Source: Bdellovibrio bacteriovorus
Lineage (GTDB): Bacteria; Bdellovibrionota; Bdellovibrionia; Bdellovibrionales; Bdellovibrionaceae
DNA length: 64,000 bases
Assembly (NCBI RefSeq): GCF_001592755.1
Contig: NZ_LUKF01000012.1
Coordinates: 193,555-257,554 of the forward strand
Direction: 5' to 3'
Part shown: in pieces, positions 17,133-25,263 of the stretch
Numbering within the stretch: position 1 is the stretch's first letter
Layout of the letters: every line of letters starts with the position of its first letter
The notes under the pieces: model-generated
Seen by the model: only the letters and a program-made list of their open reading frames with translations
What the model was told of the DNA's origin: nothing
The model's database searches: none
Position numbers and translations under genes: made by a program

Positions 17133-18638
17133 ATGAAATCAGCAAAGGTCACGCAATACTATGGGACTCTGTTTTGGCTAGCACTGCTGCTTTTGACAGT
17201 TGTCACACGATTTTATGATCTTGGAAACAAGCCTATTCACTTTGATGAAAGCATCAATGGCTGGTTTGTGATTCAAATGAAATCTTGGGGGTATTACAAG
17301 TATGATCCCAACAACTATCACGGGCCTTTGCTTTTTTATTTGATTCAAGTCTTCGAGTTTCTTTGGGGGAAAAGCCTGGAAACACTGCGCGCCGTACCTG
17401 CGGTGTTCAGTGTCTTCAGTATTATGCTTTTTGCCTTTCCGGTTTTAAAAAATCGCTTTGTTTTGACCGCGACATCTTTGCTCTTGCTGATAAGTCCCGC
17501 TTTCCTTTTCTTTGGGCGTTCGGGGATTCATGAATCACCGTTTGTGTTCTTTCAGTTGTTATTCGCCATGGGTTTCCTGCGCTGGTTTGAAAAGCCTGAC
17601 AGCAAAGCGTGGGCCTTGGTGTTAACAGGAGTCGTCGGTATGATGACTCTGAAAGAGACCTTTACGATTACGGGCTTTTGTTGGCTTCTAGGACTTCTGG
17701 CTTTGGGACCAAGCACTTTGAAGCAGACTTTTTCATGGACTCAGTTAAAAAGAACCTGGTCAAAAAAAACAACTCTTCTTACCATCGTGCTTTTGATCCT
17801 ATTCGTGCAATTATTTACAGGTTTTTTCCAAAACATGACGGGCCTCGCTGATTTTGCGAAGGCCATTGTTCCCTGGTTGAAAACGGGTGTTCACGGCAAA
17901 GGACATGAAAAAGAATTTCTTTATTGGGTCAAAGTGATGTGGCAGGCCGAACCCTTGGCCTTACTGGGTGTGATATTGTCTTTCGCGGGCCTATTTTCGA
18001 AGCAGCAAAGTCTTCGGGTCCTTAGCGTGTTTTCTTTGTCTCAGCTTTTGATCTATTCATTGATACCGTACAAAACGGTGTGGTGTATTTTATCTTTGGT
18101 GTGGGGTTTTTATCTGGTACTGGCGTTTTATCTGCAAATGCTTTTCGCCAATACGAAGATGAAGGTGGTGTCCCTTGCGGTTGTGACGGTGGTATCTTTG
18201 TTTAATCTGCGCAGCATGTATGCCTCTTCTTATGCTCACCCACTTGATTTTGATCATCCGTATATTTATGTCAATTCCACTTATGACCTTGAGAATCTGC
18301 AACGATTTATTCTGGATGAAGCTCGTAAGCGTCCCGAACTATTTTTGCAGCCCGTCCAAATTGGAATGAAAGAGCAGTGGCCATGGCCTTGGGTTTTGCG
18401 TTCATTCCAGAGTTTGGATTATAATTTGTGTGCGAAAAATCTAATTGAAGGCGCGTCGATTTATTTCTGTGATGTGACGGACGGGTTGGATGTGGACCGA
18501 GCTTTACATGAACCTTATTGGAAATTGCAAATCGTGCTTCGGCAGTCTAGAGAGCCTTCAATCGTGTATTTGAAACAATCTGTCTTCCCGAAGATTCCGT
18601 TTCAAAATAATGTCGAAGCCGTCGGGGGTGAGGAGTGA
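17133..18638 (+). CDS. GT39-like polytopic membrane glycosyltransferase (Agl23/TIGR03663-like)
   Basis: 501 residues with about ten hydrophobic helices. The first periplasmic loop carries HFDESINGWF and YKYDPNNYHGPLLFYL; the acidic residue after HF is the expected catalytic site of GT-C enzymes, and the YHGP line fits the Agl23-like family. These enzymes use a polyprenyl-phosphate sugar to modify proteins or lipids at the outer face of the inner membrane. The stop overlaps the next gene's region by a GGAGTGA junction. It is coupled to the lytic transglycosylase gene, so envelope glycan or wall processing is plausible. Confidence 0.82.
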   Translation: MKSAKVTQYYGTLFWLALLLLTVVTRFYDLGNKPIHFDESINGWFVIQMKSWGYYKYDPNNYHGPLLFYLIQVFEFLWGKSLETLRAVPAVFSVFSIMLFAFPVLKNRFVLTATSLLLLISPAFLFFGRSGIHESPFVFFQLLFAMGFLRWFEKPDSKAWALVLTGVVGMMTLKETFTITGFCWLLGLLALGPSTLKQTFSWTQLKRTWSKKTTLLTIVLLILFVQLFTGFFQNMTGLADFAKAIVPWLKTGVHGKGHEKEFLYWVKVMWQAEPLALLGVILSFAGLFSKQQSLRVLSVFSLSQLLIYSLIPYKTVWCILSLVWGFYLVLAFYLQMLFANTKMKVVSLAVVTVVSLFNLRSMYASSYAHPLDFDHPYIYVNSTYDLENLQRFILDEARKRPELFLQPVQIGMKEQWPWPWVLRSFQSLDYNLCAKNLIEGASIYFCDVTDGLDVDRALHEPYWKLQIVLRQSREPSIVYLKQSVFPKIPFQNNVEAVGGEE

Positions 18639-18640
18639 AT

Positions 18641-20860
18641 ATGAAAAAAACGACTTTAATGACGGTCCTGCTTTGCAGCAGTTCTGTTTTTGCGCAGGTA
18701 CATAAGGTCGATGTTCTTAAAGATTTGAGCGCCAAAAAAAGTGTGGACCTCTACCAAGCCTCCGAAAAAAAGCAAAAGCTTTCGCCTTTATCCCAATTGA
18801 AAGATTACGAAATTCATTTGAAGTGGTCCGAGTGCTCAAAGCTGGCGCCTTCGGTATTTGCAGCACAAAAAGAATTGCGCGGATGGGTTGCCCAAAGCTG
18901 GCTTCATTGTTTGACTCAAGAGCAAAAGAAAAAACTGAATTTCCCAGCCGTAGAAAAGGCGTTGACGGCGATTTCGGCGCATAAAAATCTTTTTCAAGAC
19001 GGTCCCTGGGCGGATCAGGTGGCGGCGAACTGGGTGAGCTTGCGTCTTTCGTATCTCGCGGATCAAGTAGAAAAGAAGAATCAAAAAGCGGGACCGCAGC
19101 TTGAGGACCTTTTGGGAAGTGGTTTGAAACTGAACAAGGAACAAAAAGCGCAGATCTTTCAGCTGCTCGCAGATTTGGCGATGTTGAAAGTAAACTACGC
19201 AGAAGCGCAATTCTTGTACGAGGAAGCTCAAGACCAAAAAGATTCAAAATATCTTCAAGAGAAAATCGAATTCTTATTAAAGACGAAAGGCGACCTGACG
19301 GTCAAAGCTCCGGCCGTGACCGGCAGTGAAGTCTTAACGGAAGAAGTGAAGATTGAAGAGCGGTTGCGCCAGTCGCTGAAACAAAATGATTCTATCTCTG
19401 CTCTTAAGGATGCAGTCTTGATTTTAAATCAATATCCGGGCAGTCGTTCGGCGAAACGTTTAAAAGATAAGCCTTTGGAGATCTACAACTCGCTTTCTGA
19501 AAAGCTTGCCAAGATCAAAGCGTTGGATGAAATGGAAGAAGCGGATGGAACCCGCTTGATCGAGTGGGCGCAATTTCTTCATCGTCGTGGCGACTTCAGT
19601 GGCGCGATGTCGCTAGCACAAAAAGCACTGCAAAAGAATCCGGGAGCCGCTCAATCCACAAGTGCTCTTTGGATCGTGGGACGATCGGCGCATTTCTTAG
19701 GGCAGTATGATCGAGCCTTGGAAACTTACAACTCATTGATGTCTTATCACAACGGTTCTGACGAAGCGGCTGAAGCGATGTTCCGTTCCGCGCTGATTCA
19801 TTTCCGTCGCAAAGATTATTCTTCGGCAGGGGCTCTTCTTGAAAAACTGCTTTTACAGAATCGCGATCGTTATGATCTCAATGCTCAGCACTGGTTGGTG
19901 CGCAGTCTGCAGGAAACAAATCCAGAGCGCGCAAAACAAGTCGCGGCAGAGCTGATTGAAAAATATCCGTTCTCTTACTATGGACTTCGCTTGAAAGCGG
20001 AATCCCAGAATGGAAAACTGACTTGGCCAGAACTGAAAGACAAAACACCGAAGTTGCAAAGTGAACTATTCTTAGCGGGACCACAAAGAAAAATGTGGCA
20101 ACGCTTTAAATCTTTGTCCGATGCGGGCTGGTTGATTGAAGCGCAAACTGAACTTGAAGGCTTGCCGTTTATTAAAGATCCCACTTTAAAAATGGCTCTA
20201 GCAGAAAAATTGTCCGAGCGTCACCAGTACATGACGGCGATTCGCTTCGTCGGCTCTGCCATGGATGCGGATCCTCGCTTGCGTCGCGAGCAGTTTGTTA
20301 AGCTCGGTTACCCGCAAGTGTATGCTTCGTTGTATAAAGCTGAAGCAGAACGCTATGGCATCCACATCAACTTGTTGCGCAGTTTGACTCGGCAAGAGAG
20401 TGCTTTCAACCTGCAAGCTGTTTCCACGTCCAACGCTTTGGGTTTGATGCAGATGATTCCACCGACGGCGCAGGAAGTTTCAAGAAAACTGGGGATGAAG
20501 GTCGAGCTTCCCGAGGATATGTTCCGCCCCGAAGTAAATATTCCGATGGGTTCGTTCTATATTTCCCAGATGTTGGACCAGTTTGAGAATAATGTGCCCT
20601 TTGCCTTAGCTGCATATAATGCAGGACCCCACCGTTTGAAGACGTGGATGGAGGGACGCGCAGAGATCACCGAGCTTGTTTCTCAGAGTGCAGGCAGTGT
20701 TCGCGACGAGATTTGGTTTGATGAGCTTCCATGGACAGAAACAAGCTTCTACGTGAAAGCCATTCTGCGTAATATTTTGCTCTATAGTCTCGTCGAGGAC
20801 GGCAGTTTCACTCTGAAAACAGTACTATGGCAGGATATGCTGAATAAAAAGGCAAAATAA
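18641..20860 (+). CDS. Slt-type soluble lytic transglycosylase
   Basis: 739 residues from the ATG at 18641, chosen over the GTG at 18635 because GAGGAG then has good spacing. A signal peptide (TVLLCSSSVFA) leads into a long helical TPR-like superhelix (about 40-560), as in Slt70. The catalytic domain follows: the Glu is in LTRQESAFN (about residue 585), then SNALGLMQMIPPTA, and AAYNAGPHRLKTWM. Such enzymes cut the MurNAc-GlcNAc bond in the periplasm, leaving 1,6-anhydroMurNAc. In a predator they may act on self or prey wall; the sequence does not say which. Confidence 0.93.
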   Translation: MKKTTLMTVLLCSSSVFAQVHKVDVLKDLSAKKSVDLYQASEKKQKLSPLSQLKDYEIHLKWSECSKLAPSVFAAQKELRGWVAQSWLHCLTQEQKKKLNFPAVEKALTAISAHKNLFQDGPWADQVAANWVSLRLSYLADQVEKKNQKAGPQLEDLLGSGLKLNKEQKAQIFQLLADLAMLKVNYAEAQFLYEEAQDQKDSKYLQEKIEFLLKTKGDLTVKAPAVTGSEVLTEEVKIEERLRQSLKQNDSISALKDAVLILNQYPGSRSAKRLKDKPLEIYNSLSEKLAKIKALDEMEEADGTRLIEWAQFLHRRGDFSGAMSLAQKALQKNPGAAQSTSALWIVGRSAHFLGQYDRALETYNSLMSYHNGSDEAAEAMFRSALIHFRRKDYSSAGALLEKLLLQNRDRYDLNAQHWLVRSLQETNPERAKQVAAELIEKYPFSYYGLRLKAESQNGKLTWPELKDKTPKLQSELFLAGPQRKMWQRFKSLSDAGWLIEAQTELEGLPFIKDPTLKMALAEKLSERHQYMTAIRFVGSAMDADPRLRREQFVKLGYPQVYASLYKAEAERYGIHINLLRSLTRQESAFNLQAVSTSNALGLMQMIPPTAQEVSRKLGMKVELPEDMFRPEVNIPMGSFYISQMLDQFENNVPFALAAYNAGPHRLKTWMEGRAEITELVSQSAGSVRDEIWFDELPWTETSFYVKAILRNILLYSLVEDGSFTLKTVLWQDMLNKKAK

Positions 20861-20931
20861 GGGAGATACTTTATTGAAAAAAGGCTCTGAGTTTTGTAGC
20901 CTGAAATCTGTGTGTCGATAGGAGAGGACTC

Positions 20932-22509
20932 ATGAGGAGACTTTTAACATTGAGTTTGGTTCTGGCCTTTGTGGCGGGATGTGCGCATAAGGGCAGCAAC
21001 ACTGGAAACGGTGGGGCCGCAGGAACCCAGTCTGGTGACGGTGAAATTAAAGATATCGGTTCATTCCGTCTATCAGATCCCGAAGGCCCTAAAGTGGTCG
21101 ACCAAGAGTTGGAATCCATCCCAACGGAAGTCAATCCGCTGGTTGAAAAATGGATCGCTTACTTCCAAGGACGTGGACGTCCTCACATGGAAAGATATTT
21201 AGCCCGTTCTACTCGCTACGAAAAACTCATGAAAAAAGTTTTGCGCGATAACGGTCTTCCTGAAGATCTTTTCTATATCGCTTTGATCGAATCCGGCTTT
21301 AGTTCCAAAGCCACTTCCCATGCATCTGCAGTAGGTTACTGGCAGTTTATTCGTGGAACAGGCAAACGCTACGGTCTTGATATCAACGCTTTCGTCGATG
21401 AAAGACGTGACCCTGTTTTCGCCACTCAAGCCGCGGCAGAATACTTCAAAGGTCTTTATAGCGTATTCGGTTCTTGGTACTTGGCGATGGCTTCGTATAA
21501 CGTCGGTGAAAACCGCGTAAAACGTGAAGTGATGAATCACTACACGCGCGACTTCTGGGAATTGGCTCGCAAAAAAAGACTTCCTAAAGAAACAATCAAC
21601 TATGTTCCAAAATTCATCGCCGCGAAGTTGATCGCAAAAGAACCAGATAAATATGGCTTCGGCGAGATCGACTATCTTCCACCGATCGAGTTCGATCACA
21701 TCACAGTGAATAAACCTATCAACCTTCGTGCGATGGCTGATAAGTTGAACTTGAACTACGAAGACTTTAAAGCTTTGAATCCAAAGTACAAAGGTGAAGT
21801 GGCTCCGGTAAAAGGATCTGAACTTGTTCTGCGCATTCCTCCTGGAACTTCCGAGCAAGCCTTGATCGCAGCAAATGAAAGTGTTGTATCTAGCGTTCAG
21901 TTCGTTGCGGATTCTGGCGATACTCAAGTTTACCGCATTCGTCGTGGTGATACATTGAGCACGGTGGCTCGTCGTTACCGTACGACAGTGGCTTATCTTC
22001 GTGATCTGAATGATCTTCCTCGTCGTAAACCATTGCGCGTAGGTATGAGAATCCAAGTTCCAGACCGTACGCCACTAAGAGATCGTTCAACTTCAACGAT
22101 GCTAGCGAAAAAGTCAAAAACCGAAACTCGCAGCGTGAGTGTCAGCACCGATGGACGTTACTACATCGTTCAGCAAGGTGACTCTTTGTTCACGATTGCT
22201 CGTAAATACTCAACAAGCGTTTCTGAACTTCAACGTTTAAATCAAATCAAACGCGGTCGCACTTTGAAAGTCGGCATGAAGTTGCGTGTGCCGACTCCAG
22301 ACAGCTCTTCGGCTCGTGAAACAACGAAGTCGGTTGCGAAAGCGAAGTCCAAAGTTCACGTTGTTAGAAGAGGCGAAAACCTCGTGGGTATCGCGGAACG
22401 CTACAACGTTTCTATGACGGACATTAAAGAGAAAAACAAAATCCGCAATCCATCGTCTTTGATGGTGGGTGCGAGAATTCTGATTCCGGTAGCGGAAGCA
22501 AATCAATAG
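20932..22509 (+). CDS. mltD: MltD-like lipoprotein lytic transglycosylase with LysM repeats
   Basis: 525 residues. The lipobox is in LAFVAGC (Cys17). The SLT domain has its Glu in IALIESGFSSKA (about 121), then ASAVGYWQFIRGTGKRYGL and MASYNVGENRV. A degenerate LysM-like unit (about 245-290) precedes three clear LysM modules at about 326-371, 407-450 and 478-521, each starting like YRIRRGDTLSTVA. LysM binds the GlcNAc backbone, so the enzyme is held on peptidoglycan. AGGAGAGG precedes the ATG. It follows the Slt gene by 71 bases on the same strand and ends in a strong terminator. Confidence 0.94.
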   Translation: MRRLLTLSLVLAFVAGCAHKGSNTGNGGAAGTQSGDGEIKDIGSFRLSDPEGPKVVDQELESIPTEVNPLVEKWIAYFQGRGRPHMERYLARSTRYEKLMKKVLRDNGLPEDLFYIALIESGFSSKATSHASAVGYWQFIRGTGKRYGLDINAFVDERRDPVFATQAAAEYFKGLYSVFGSWYLAMASYNVGENRVKREVMNHYTRDFWELARKKRLPKETINYVPKFIAAKLIAKEPDKYGFGEIDYLPPIEFDHITVNKPINLRAMADKLNLNYEDFKALNPKYKGEVAPVKGSELVLRIPPGTSEQALIAANESVVSSVQFVADSGDTQVYRIRRGDTLSTVARRYRTTVAYLRDLNDLPRRKPLRVGMRIQVPDRTPLRDRSTSTMLAKKSKTETRSVSVSTDGRYYIVQQGDSLFTIARKYSTSVSELQRLNQIKRGRTLKVGMKLRVPTPDSSSARETTKSVAKAKSKVHVVRRGENLVGIAERYNVSMTDIKEKNKIRNPSSLMVGARILIPVAEANQ

Positions 22510-22528
22510 AATTGAAAAACAGAATAAA

Positions 22529-22560
22529 GCAAAAAGGCGATCTTAGGATCGCCTTTTTTA
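22529..22560. terminator. Bidirectional terminator after mltD
   Basis: AAAAAGGCGATC and GATCGCCTTTTT arms around TTAG, between convergent genes, with T-runs on both strands. Confidence 0.9.
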
Positions 22561-23661
22561 TTTCTGATATTCGAAAGTCAGGTGCGTGATCGCTTCTTTG
22601 ATCTTACGGATAGAGATGTTCTGATCGGGCGTCGCTGTTCCCTGAATAATAGACTGGTGACGGCCCTGGTAAAGGTAATACAGATAGTCTTGTAAGGTCT
22701 CTTCGCGGATGCCTTCATGTTGAGGAGCCCGATTGCGAAGTTCTTTTAATAGCTCAGCCGCAAAAGCCAAAGTCGCTACCGCGGCGTTTTCTGGGTATTT
22801 CAGAGTGGACTTTGTTAATCGATACTTTTCTTCAACAGAGTCTGGAATGTCCTTAATCTGAGTGGGGCCGCGGCTGTTTTCATCCGTATCAAGCCCGTTT
22901 CCTTTAGCGATAGACACGACAACAGGAATTGACTGTTTCAGACGATACTTCATGCTTTTTCCATAGTCGGTCTCTGGCGACAGAACGCCAAAAGCAAACT
23001 CTGCCAGCATGTTGTACTCGTCGTCTTCTAGTTTTAGAAGCTCCATCAAAGCTTCCTTTTCTTTCTCTAAAGTTTCTACGTAAGTGCGTTTGAAGGTGTC
23101 GTTATCATCCACGCTGTAACGAACTTTCACACTTTGTTCATTGAAAGGGGAGTAGTTGAAACTAGGACGGTTGCGTAAAACGCGAGCGGCGTTGAAGGTC
23201 AGAACGTGATTGCGAATGCGGAACTTGTGATCTTCTGAAACAGGCAAAACGTATACGAAAGTTCCTTCGGGGATTTGCAAAGAACCTTGAAACACACTGC
23301 GAACTTGCGCATCTTTCTGCGCTTTCAAAAAAAGAGTTCCCGCGCGCTGACCGGCGTGAACGTAAATTCCCGCGCCGCCTTGATCTAATTCATCGCCGTT
23401 TTTAACTTTAATTTGCGATGATGAAATCACGTCGCCTTGGGCAGAGAAGTAAGTGGCAATTTGTTTGGTCTTATTCACCACGACGTAAGGAGCATGATGA
23501 AATTTTTCGTGCGCCAGACGAATGACGGTTTGATTATCCTGAGAGTTGATCTTGTTTCGTTCTTCAAAGTAAGACCGAAAGCTTTCCGCATGGGCCGAGA
23601 AGGCCATGGCGAAAGTGAGGACTAAAAAAGCGGGCAGGGGTAAAAACGCGGTTTTCATCAT
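22558..23661 (-). CDS. Secreted protein, possibly an inactive L,D-transpeptidase-like domain plus a lysozyme-like domain
   Basis: 367 residues with a signal peptide (cleavage near AHA-E). Residues about 50-110 (APYVVVNKTKQIATYFSAQG, then GGAGIYVH) recall the start of YkuD L,D-transpeptidases, but I see no HGxx...SxGC catalytic motif. The C-terminal half has FGVLSPETDYGKS and later NSRGPTQIKDIP, an order reminiscent of the Glu and the G-x-x-Q-I lines of SLT transglycosylases. Both likenesses are weak and rest on inspection only. The position next to two real lytic transglycosylases supports a wall-related role. Function is unproven. Confidence 0.6.
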   Translation of the reverse strand: MMKTAFLPLPAFLVLTFAMAFSAHAESFRSYFEERNKINSQDNQTVIRLAHEKFHHAPYVVVNKTKQIATYFSAQGDVISSSQIKVKNGDELDQGGAGIYVHAGQRAGTLFLKAQKDAQVRSVFQGSLQIPEGTFVYVLPVSEDHKFRIRNHVLTFNAARVLRNRPSFNYSPFNEQSVKVRYSVDDNDTFKRTYVETLEKEKEALMELLKLEDDEYNMLAEFAFGVLSPETDYGKSMKYRLKQSIPVVVSIAKGNGLDTDENSRGPTQIKDIPDSVEEKYRLTKSTLKYPENAAVATLAFAAELLKELRNRAPQHEGIREETLQDYLYYLYQGRHQSIIQGTATPDQNISIRKIKEAITHLTFEYQK

Positions 23662-23858
23662 GTCTCAAAACCGTGCAAATATGCGACCTTCCAAGGGTTA
23701 ATGTATTGATTGTCATGGGAAAAACGTGACGGGGAATTTGTCAGTATGACGATTCTGGGCACCGGCAGTTTCGCCTCTGAAATAAGCATTTCCCCTCTTA
23801 TGACTAGATCTTCAAACCCGAGTGCAAAGCTTTCGATAGATTGCATAGCCTTAAAAGC

Positions 23859-24596
23859 ATGAAAAAATGGGGCTTCGTATTCGCGTCTGCTGTTCTTATT
23901 CTGACAACTCAAAATTCGGTCGCCGCCGACTGGCAAGAGACGAATATTCAATTTCTGCACGGGGATTCCTATAAAACTCCGACCGGAAAAGAGATTTCTC
24001 AAAGCGTGATCACGTTGGAACACGCAAGCAGTTGGGCCTATGGAAGCAATTTCTTTTTCATCGATATTTCAAATCCGGATACGGAAGATGAAACTAGTTT
24101 TTATGGGGAGATTTCTCCGGGATTTAGTTTAAAAAAGATGGGGTTATTAGAGCTCAGTGAAGAGAGTGGACCTTCTGATGTTCTTCTGCAGCTCAACTAC
24201 GAGTTTCCTCAAGGGCCAGCGAAAAGAGCCGCACTCGCGGGCGTGAATTTCGTGTGGAAAAATCTAGGTTTCGATTTTCTTTCAACCCAATTTTTATTTC
24301 GCGATACCTTGGGGTTGGACGGGCACACGGGCCAGCTCACTCTGGCGTGGTTGAAACGTTTCGGCAGTGAGGCTTGGCCTTTGGAATTTAGCGGTTTTAT
24401 CGACTGGGCTGGGGCCGAGGCCACCTCTCACGAAAATATTCATACGCAGCCGAATTTGCTCTTGGATTTCTCTCGTAAAACAGCGCGCAAGGTGCCTTTA
24501 AAGCTCGGCATCGAATGGAAATATTGGAAAAACAAATACGGCATCGAGGGTCTTGAAGAAAGCGTTCCTCAGGCAAAGCTTGTCTGGATTTTTTAA
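23859..24596 (+). CDS. Tsx-like nucleoside-specific outer-membrane channel
   Basis: 245 residues from the ATG at 23859 (MKKWGF); an in-frame TTG at 23841 lacks support. A signal peptide ends near VAA-D. The mature N-terminus WQETNIQFLHGDSY, then VITLEHASSWAYGSNFFFIDIS, matches the Tsx/DUF5020 barrel family as I know it, and the protein ends in KLVWIF. Tsx channels admit nucleosides across the outer membrane. That suits a predator that takes up prey nucleic-acid breakdown products, though this role is inference. The gene stands alone, divergent from the preceding one. Confidence 0.8.
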   Translation: MKKWGFVFASAVLILTTQNSVAADWQETNIQFLHGDSYKTPTGKEISQSVITLEHASSWAYGSNFFFIDISNPDTEDETSFYGEISPGFSLKKMGLLELSEESGPSDVLLQLNYEFPQGPAKRAALAGVNFVWKNLGFDFLSTQFLFRDTLGLDGHTGQLTLAWLKRFGSEAWPLEFSGFIDWAGAEATSHENIHTQPNLLLDFSRKTARKVPLKLGIEWKYWKNKYGIEGLEESVPQAKLVWIF

Positions 24597-24630
24597 TTCG
24601 GAAGTTTTAAGAAGAAAAAGTGAAGTCCCC

Positions 24631-24676
24631 AAAAACAAAAGTGCCTGCGAGGAATCTTCAGTGATAACTCACAGGC
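24631..24676 (-). terminator. Terminator of the c-di-GMP aptamer RNA
   Basis: On the minus strand GCCTGTGAG pairs with CTCGCAGGC and is followed by ACTTTTGTTTTT. It lies about 75 bases 3' of the aptamer and before any minus-strand gene, so the transcript ends as a non-coding RNA. Confidence 0.78.
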
Positions 24677-24750
24677 TAAGGGGAATGAAACCAATCCTTG
24701 TATGTATTGATACCTTCCATATGCACACCTCTGATTCCTCAGGTGACTCA

Positions 24751-24836
24751 CCTTTGGCAGCTGGCTGGCGTGGACGAACCGACACCCCTCTAGCTTTGCG
24801 TCCCGCCGTTTCCGACGGTTTGCCTTGAGGCAAAGG
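24751..24836 (-). promoter_or_regulatory. c-di-GMP class I (GEMM-I) aptamer
   Basis: Read on the minus strand, P1 is CCTTTG paired with CAAAGG. The conserved GGCAAACC is followed by a P2 hairpin CCGTCG-GAAA-CGGCGG with the GNRA tetraloop, then the invariant GGGACGCAAAGC and the 3' hairpin around CCAGCCAGCTGCC. These elements match the GEMM-I consensus in order. Confidence 0.9.
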
Positions 24837-24855
24837 AAGGATCTAAATCCTAACG

Positions 24856-24861
24856 AGTATA
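24856..24861 (-). promoter_or_regulatory. Candidate -10 box just upstream of the aptamer
   Basis: TATACT on the minus strand, about 20 bases before P1 of the aptamer. The -35 region (AACTCA/TAACTC) is poor, so an alternative sigma factor or a start further upstream is possible. Confidence 0.35.
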
Positions 24862-24967
24862 ACCCTAGGAACCTCCTTATGAGTTATTCGATAGATCCAA
24901 CCAGTTCATCGTTTTTTTAAGAGGCCTGAACCCGGAACCTCTGCGTAATAATCCTGGTGACGCCTCG

Positions 24968-25012
24968 TCACTTCGGTGGTTCATCATGATGATCGTGAAT
25001 ACGATTTTTCAT
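24968..25012 (-). CDS. Possible 14-codon leader peptide upstream of the aptamer
   Basis: A 14-residue ORF (starts MKNRIHDHHD, ends EPPK) with AGGAGG six bases before its ATG on the minus strand. It lies in a stretch (about 24862-25086) that can form several hairpins in series, including ACTTAC/GTAAGT, CTTTAG/CTAAAG and GTGACG/CGTCAC. The His/Asp-rich peptide and textbook ribosome site may be chance, or may be a translated leader in a longer form of the RNA. Confidence 0.3.
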   Translation of the reverse strand: MKNRIHDHHDEPPK

Positions 25013-25092
25013 CCGTGTCCTCCTTTAGCTGGCCCTAAAGCATTCACTTACTCAGAGGTAAGTCTCACGAGCCATCTGGTTTCAACTCTTTT

Positions 25093-25122
25093 AGGATAGC
25101 TCGACCAAAGTTTTATTTTCAA
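25093..25122 (-). promoter_or_regulatory. Candidate sigma-70 promoter for a longer form of the aptamer RNA
   Basis: On the minus strand, -35 TTGAAA (25122-25117) and -10 TATCCT (25098-25093) are 18 bases apart. Transcription would start near 25086 and run through the structured leader into the aptamer, giving an RNA of about 455 bases. Confidence 0.45.
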
Positions 25123-25211
25123 GGGGACCACTTTCGATTCTCAAAATACGTCGAAATCTCGTTTCCGTCTGAGAAACAAGGTGTGATTCTGTTTTAGGAT
25201 GAAACAAATTT

Positions 25212-25260
25212 GAGAAGAAAAAGAAGGTGAAGAGGCTTGAAAAAACCTCTTCACCAAAAA
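25212..25260 (-). terminator. Terminator of mrp
   Basis: On the minus strand GGTGAAGAGG and CCTCTTCACC flank TTTTTTCAAG and are followed by TTCTTTTTCTTCT. It directly follows the mrp stop. Confidence 0.9.
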
Positions 25261-25263
25261 TTT

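Larger units (their letters stand above)
24631..24850 (-). ncRNA. Stand-alone c-di-GMP aptamer RNA (merRNA-like)
   Basis: A minus-strand RNA that begins near 24850 (after a TATACT -10 box) or further upstream near 25086, holds a class I c-di-GMP aptamer at 24751-24836, and ends at the terminator at 24631. No minus-strand gene lies downstream; the next coding sequence, the Tsx-like gene, is antisense to it. A very abundant c-di-GMP-binding RNA of this build, merRNA, is known from the attack phase of Bdellovibrio bacteriovorus and has been proposed to hold or buffer c-di-GMP. The aptamer and terminator are seen directly; the merRNA identity and exact 5' end are inferred. Confidence 0.8.

Noticed and set aside
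21199..22056. Long minus-strand frame of 285 codons inside mltD
   Set aside because: Antisense to a well-defined SLT and LysM coding region. Composition is typical of a shadow frame (rich in Phe, Cys and His).
24862..25086. Possible RNase P RNA, tmRNA, 6S RNA or M-box in the structured leader
   Set aside because: Looked for the conserved cores of these RNAs (for example GAGGAAAGTCC of RNase P, a tag ending in ALAA for tmRNA) and found none.
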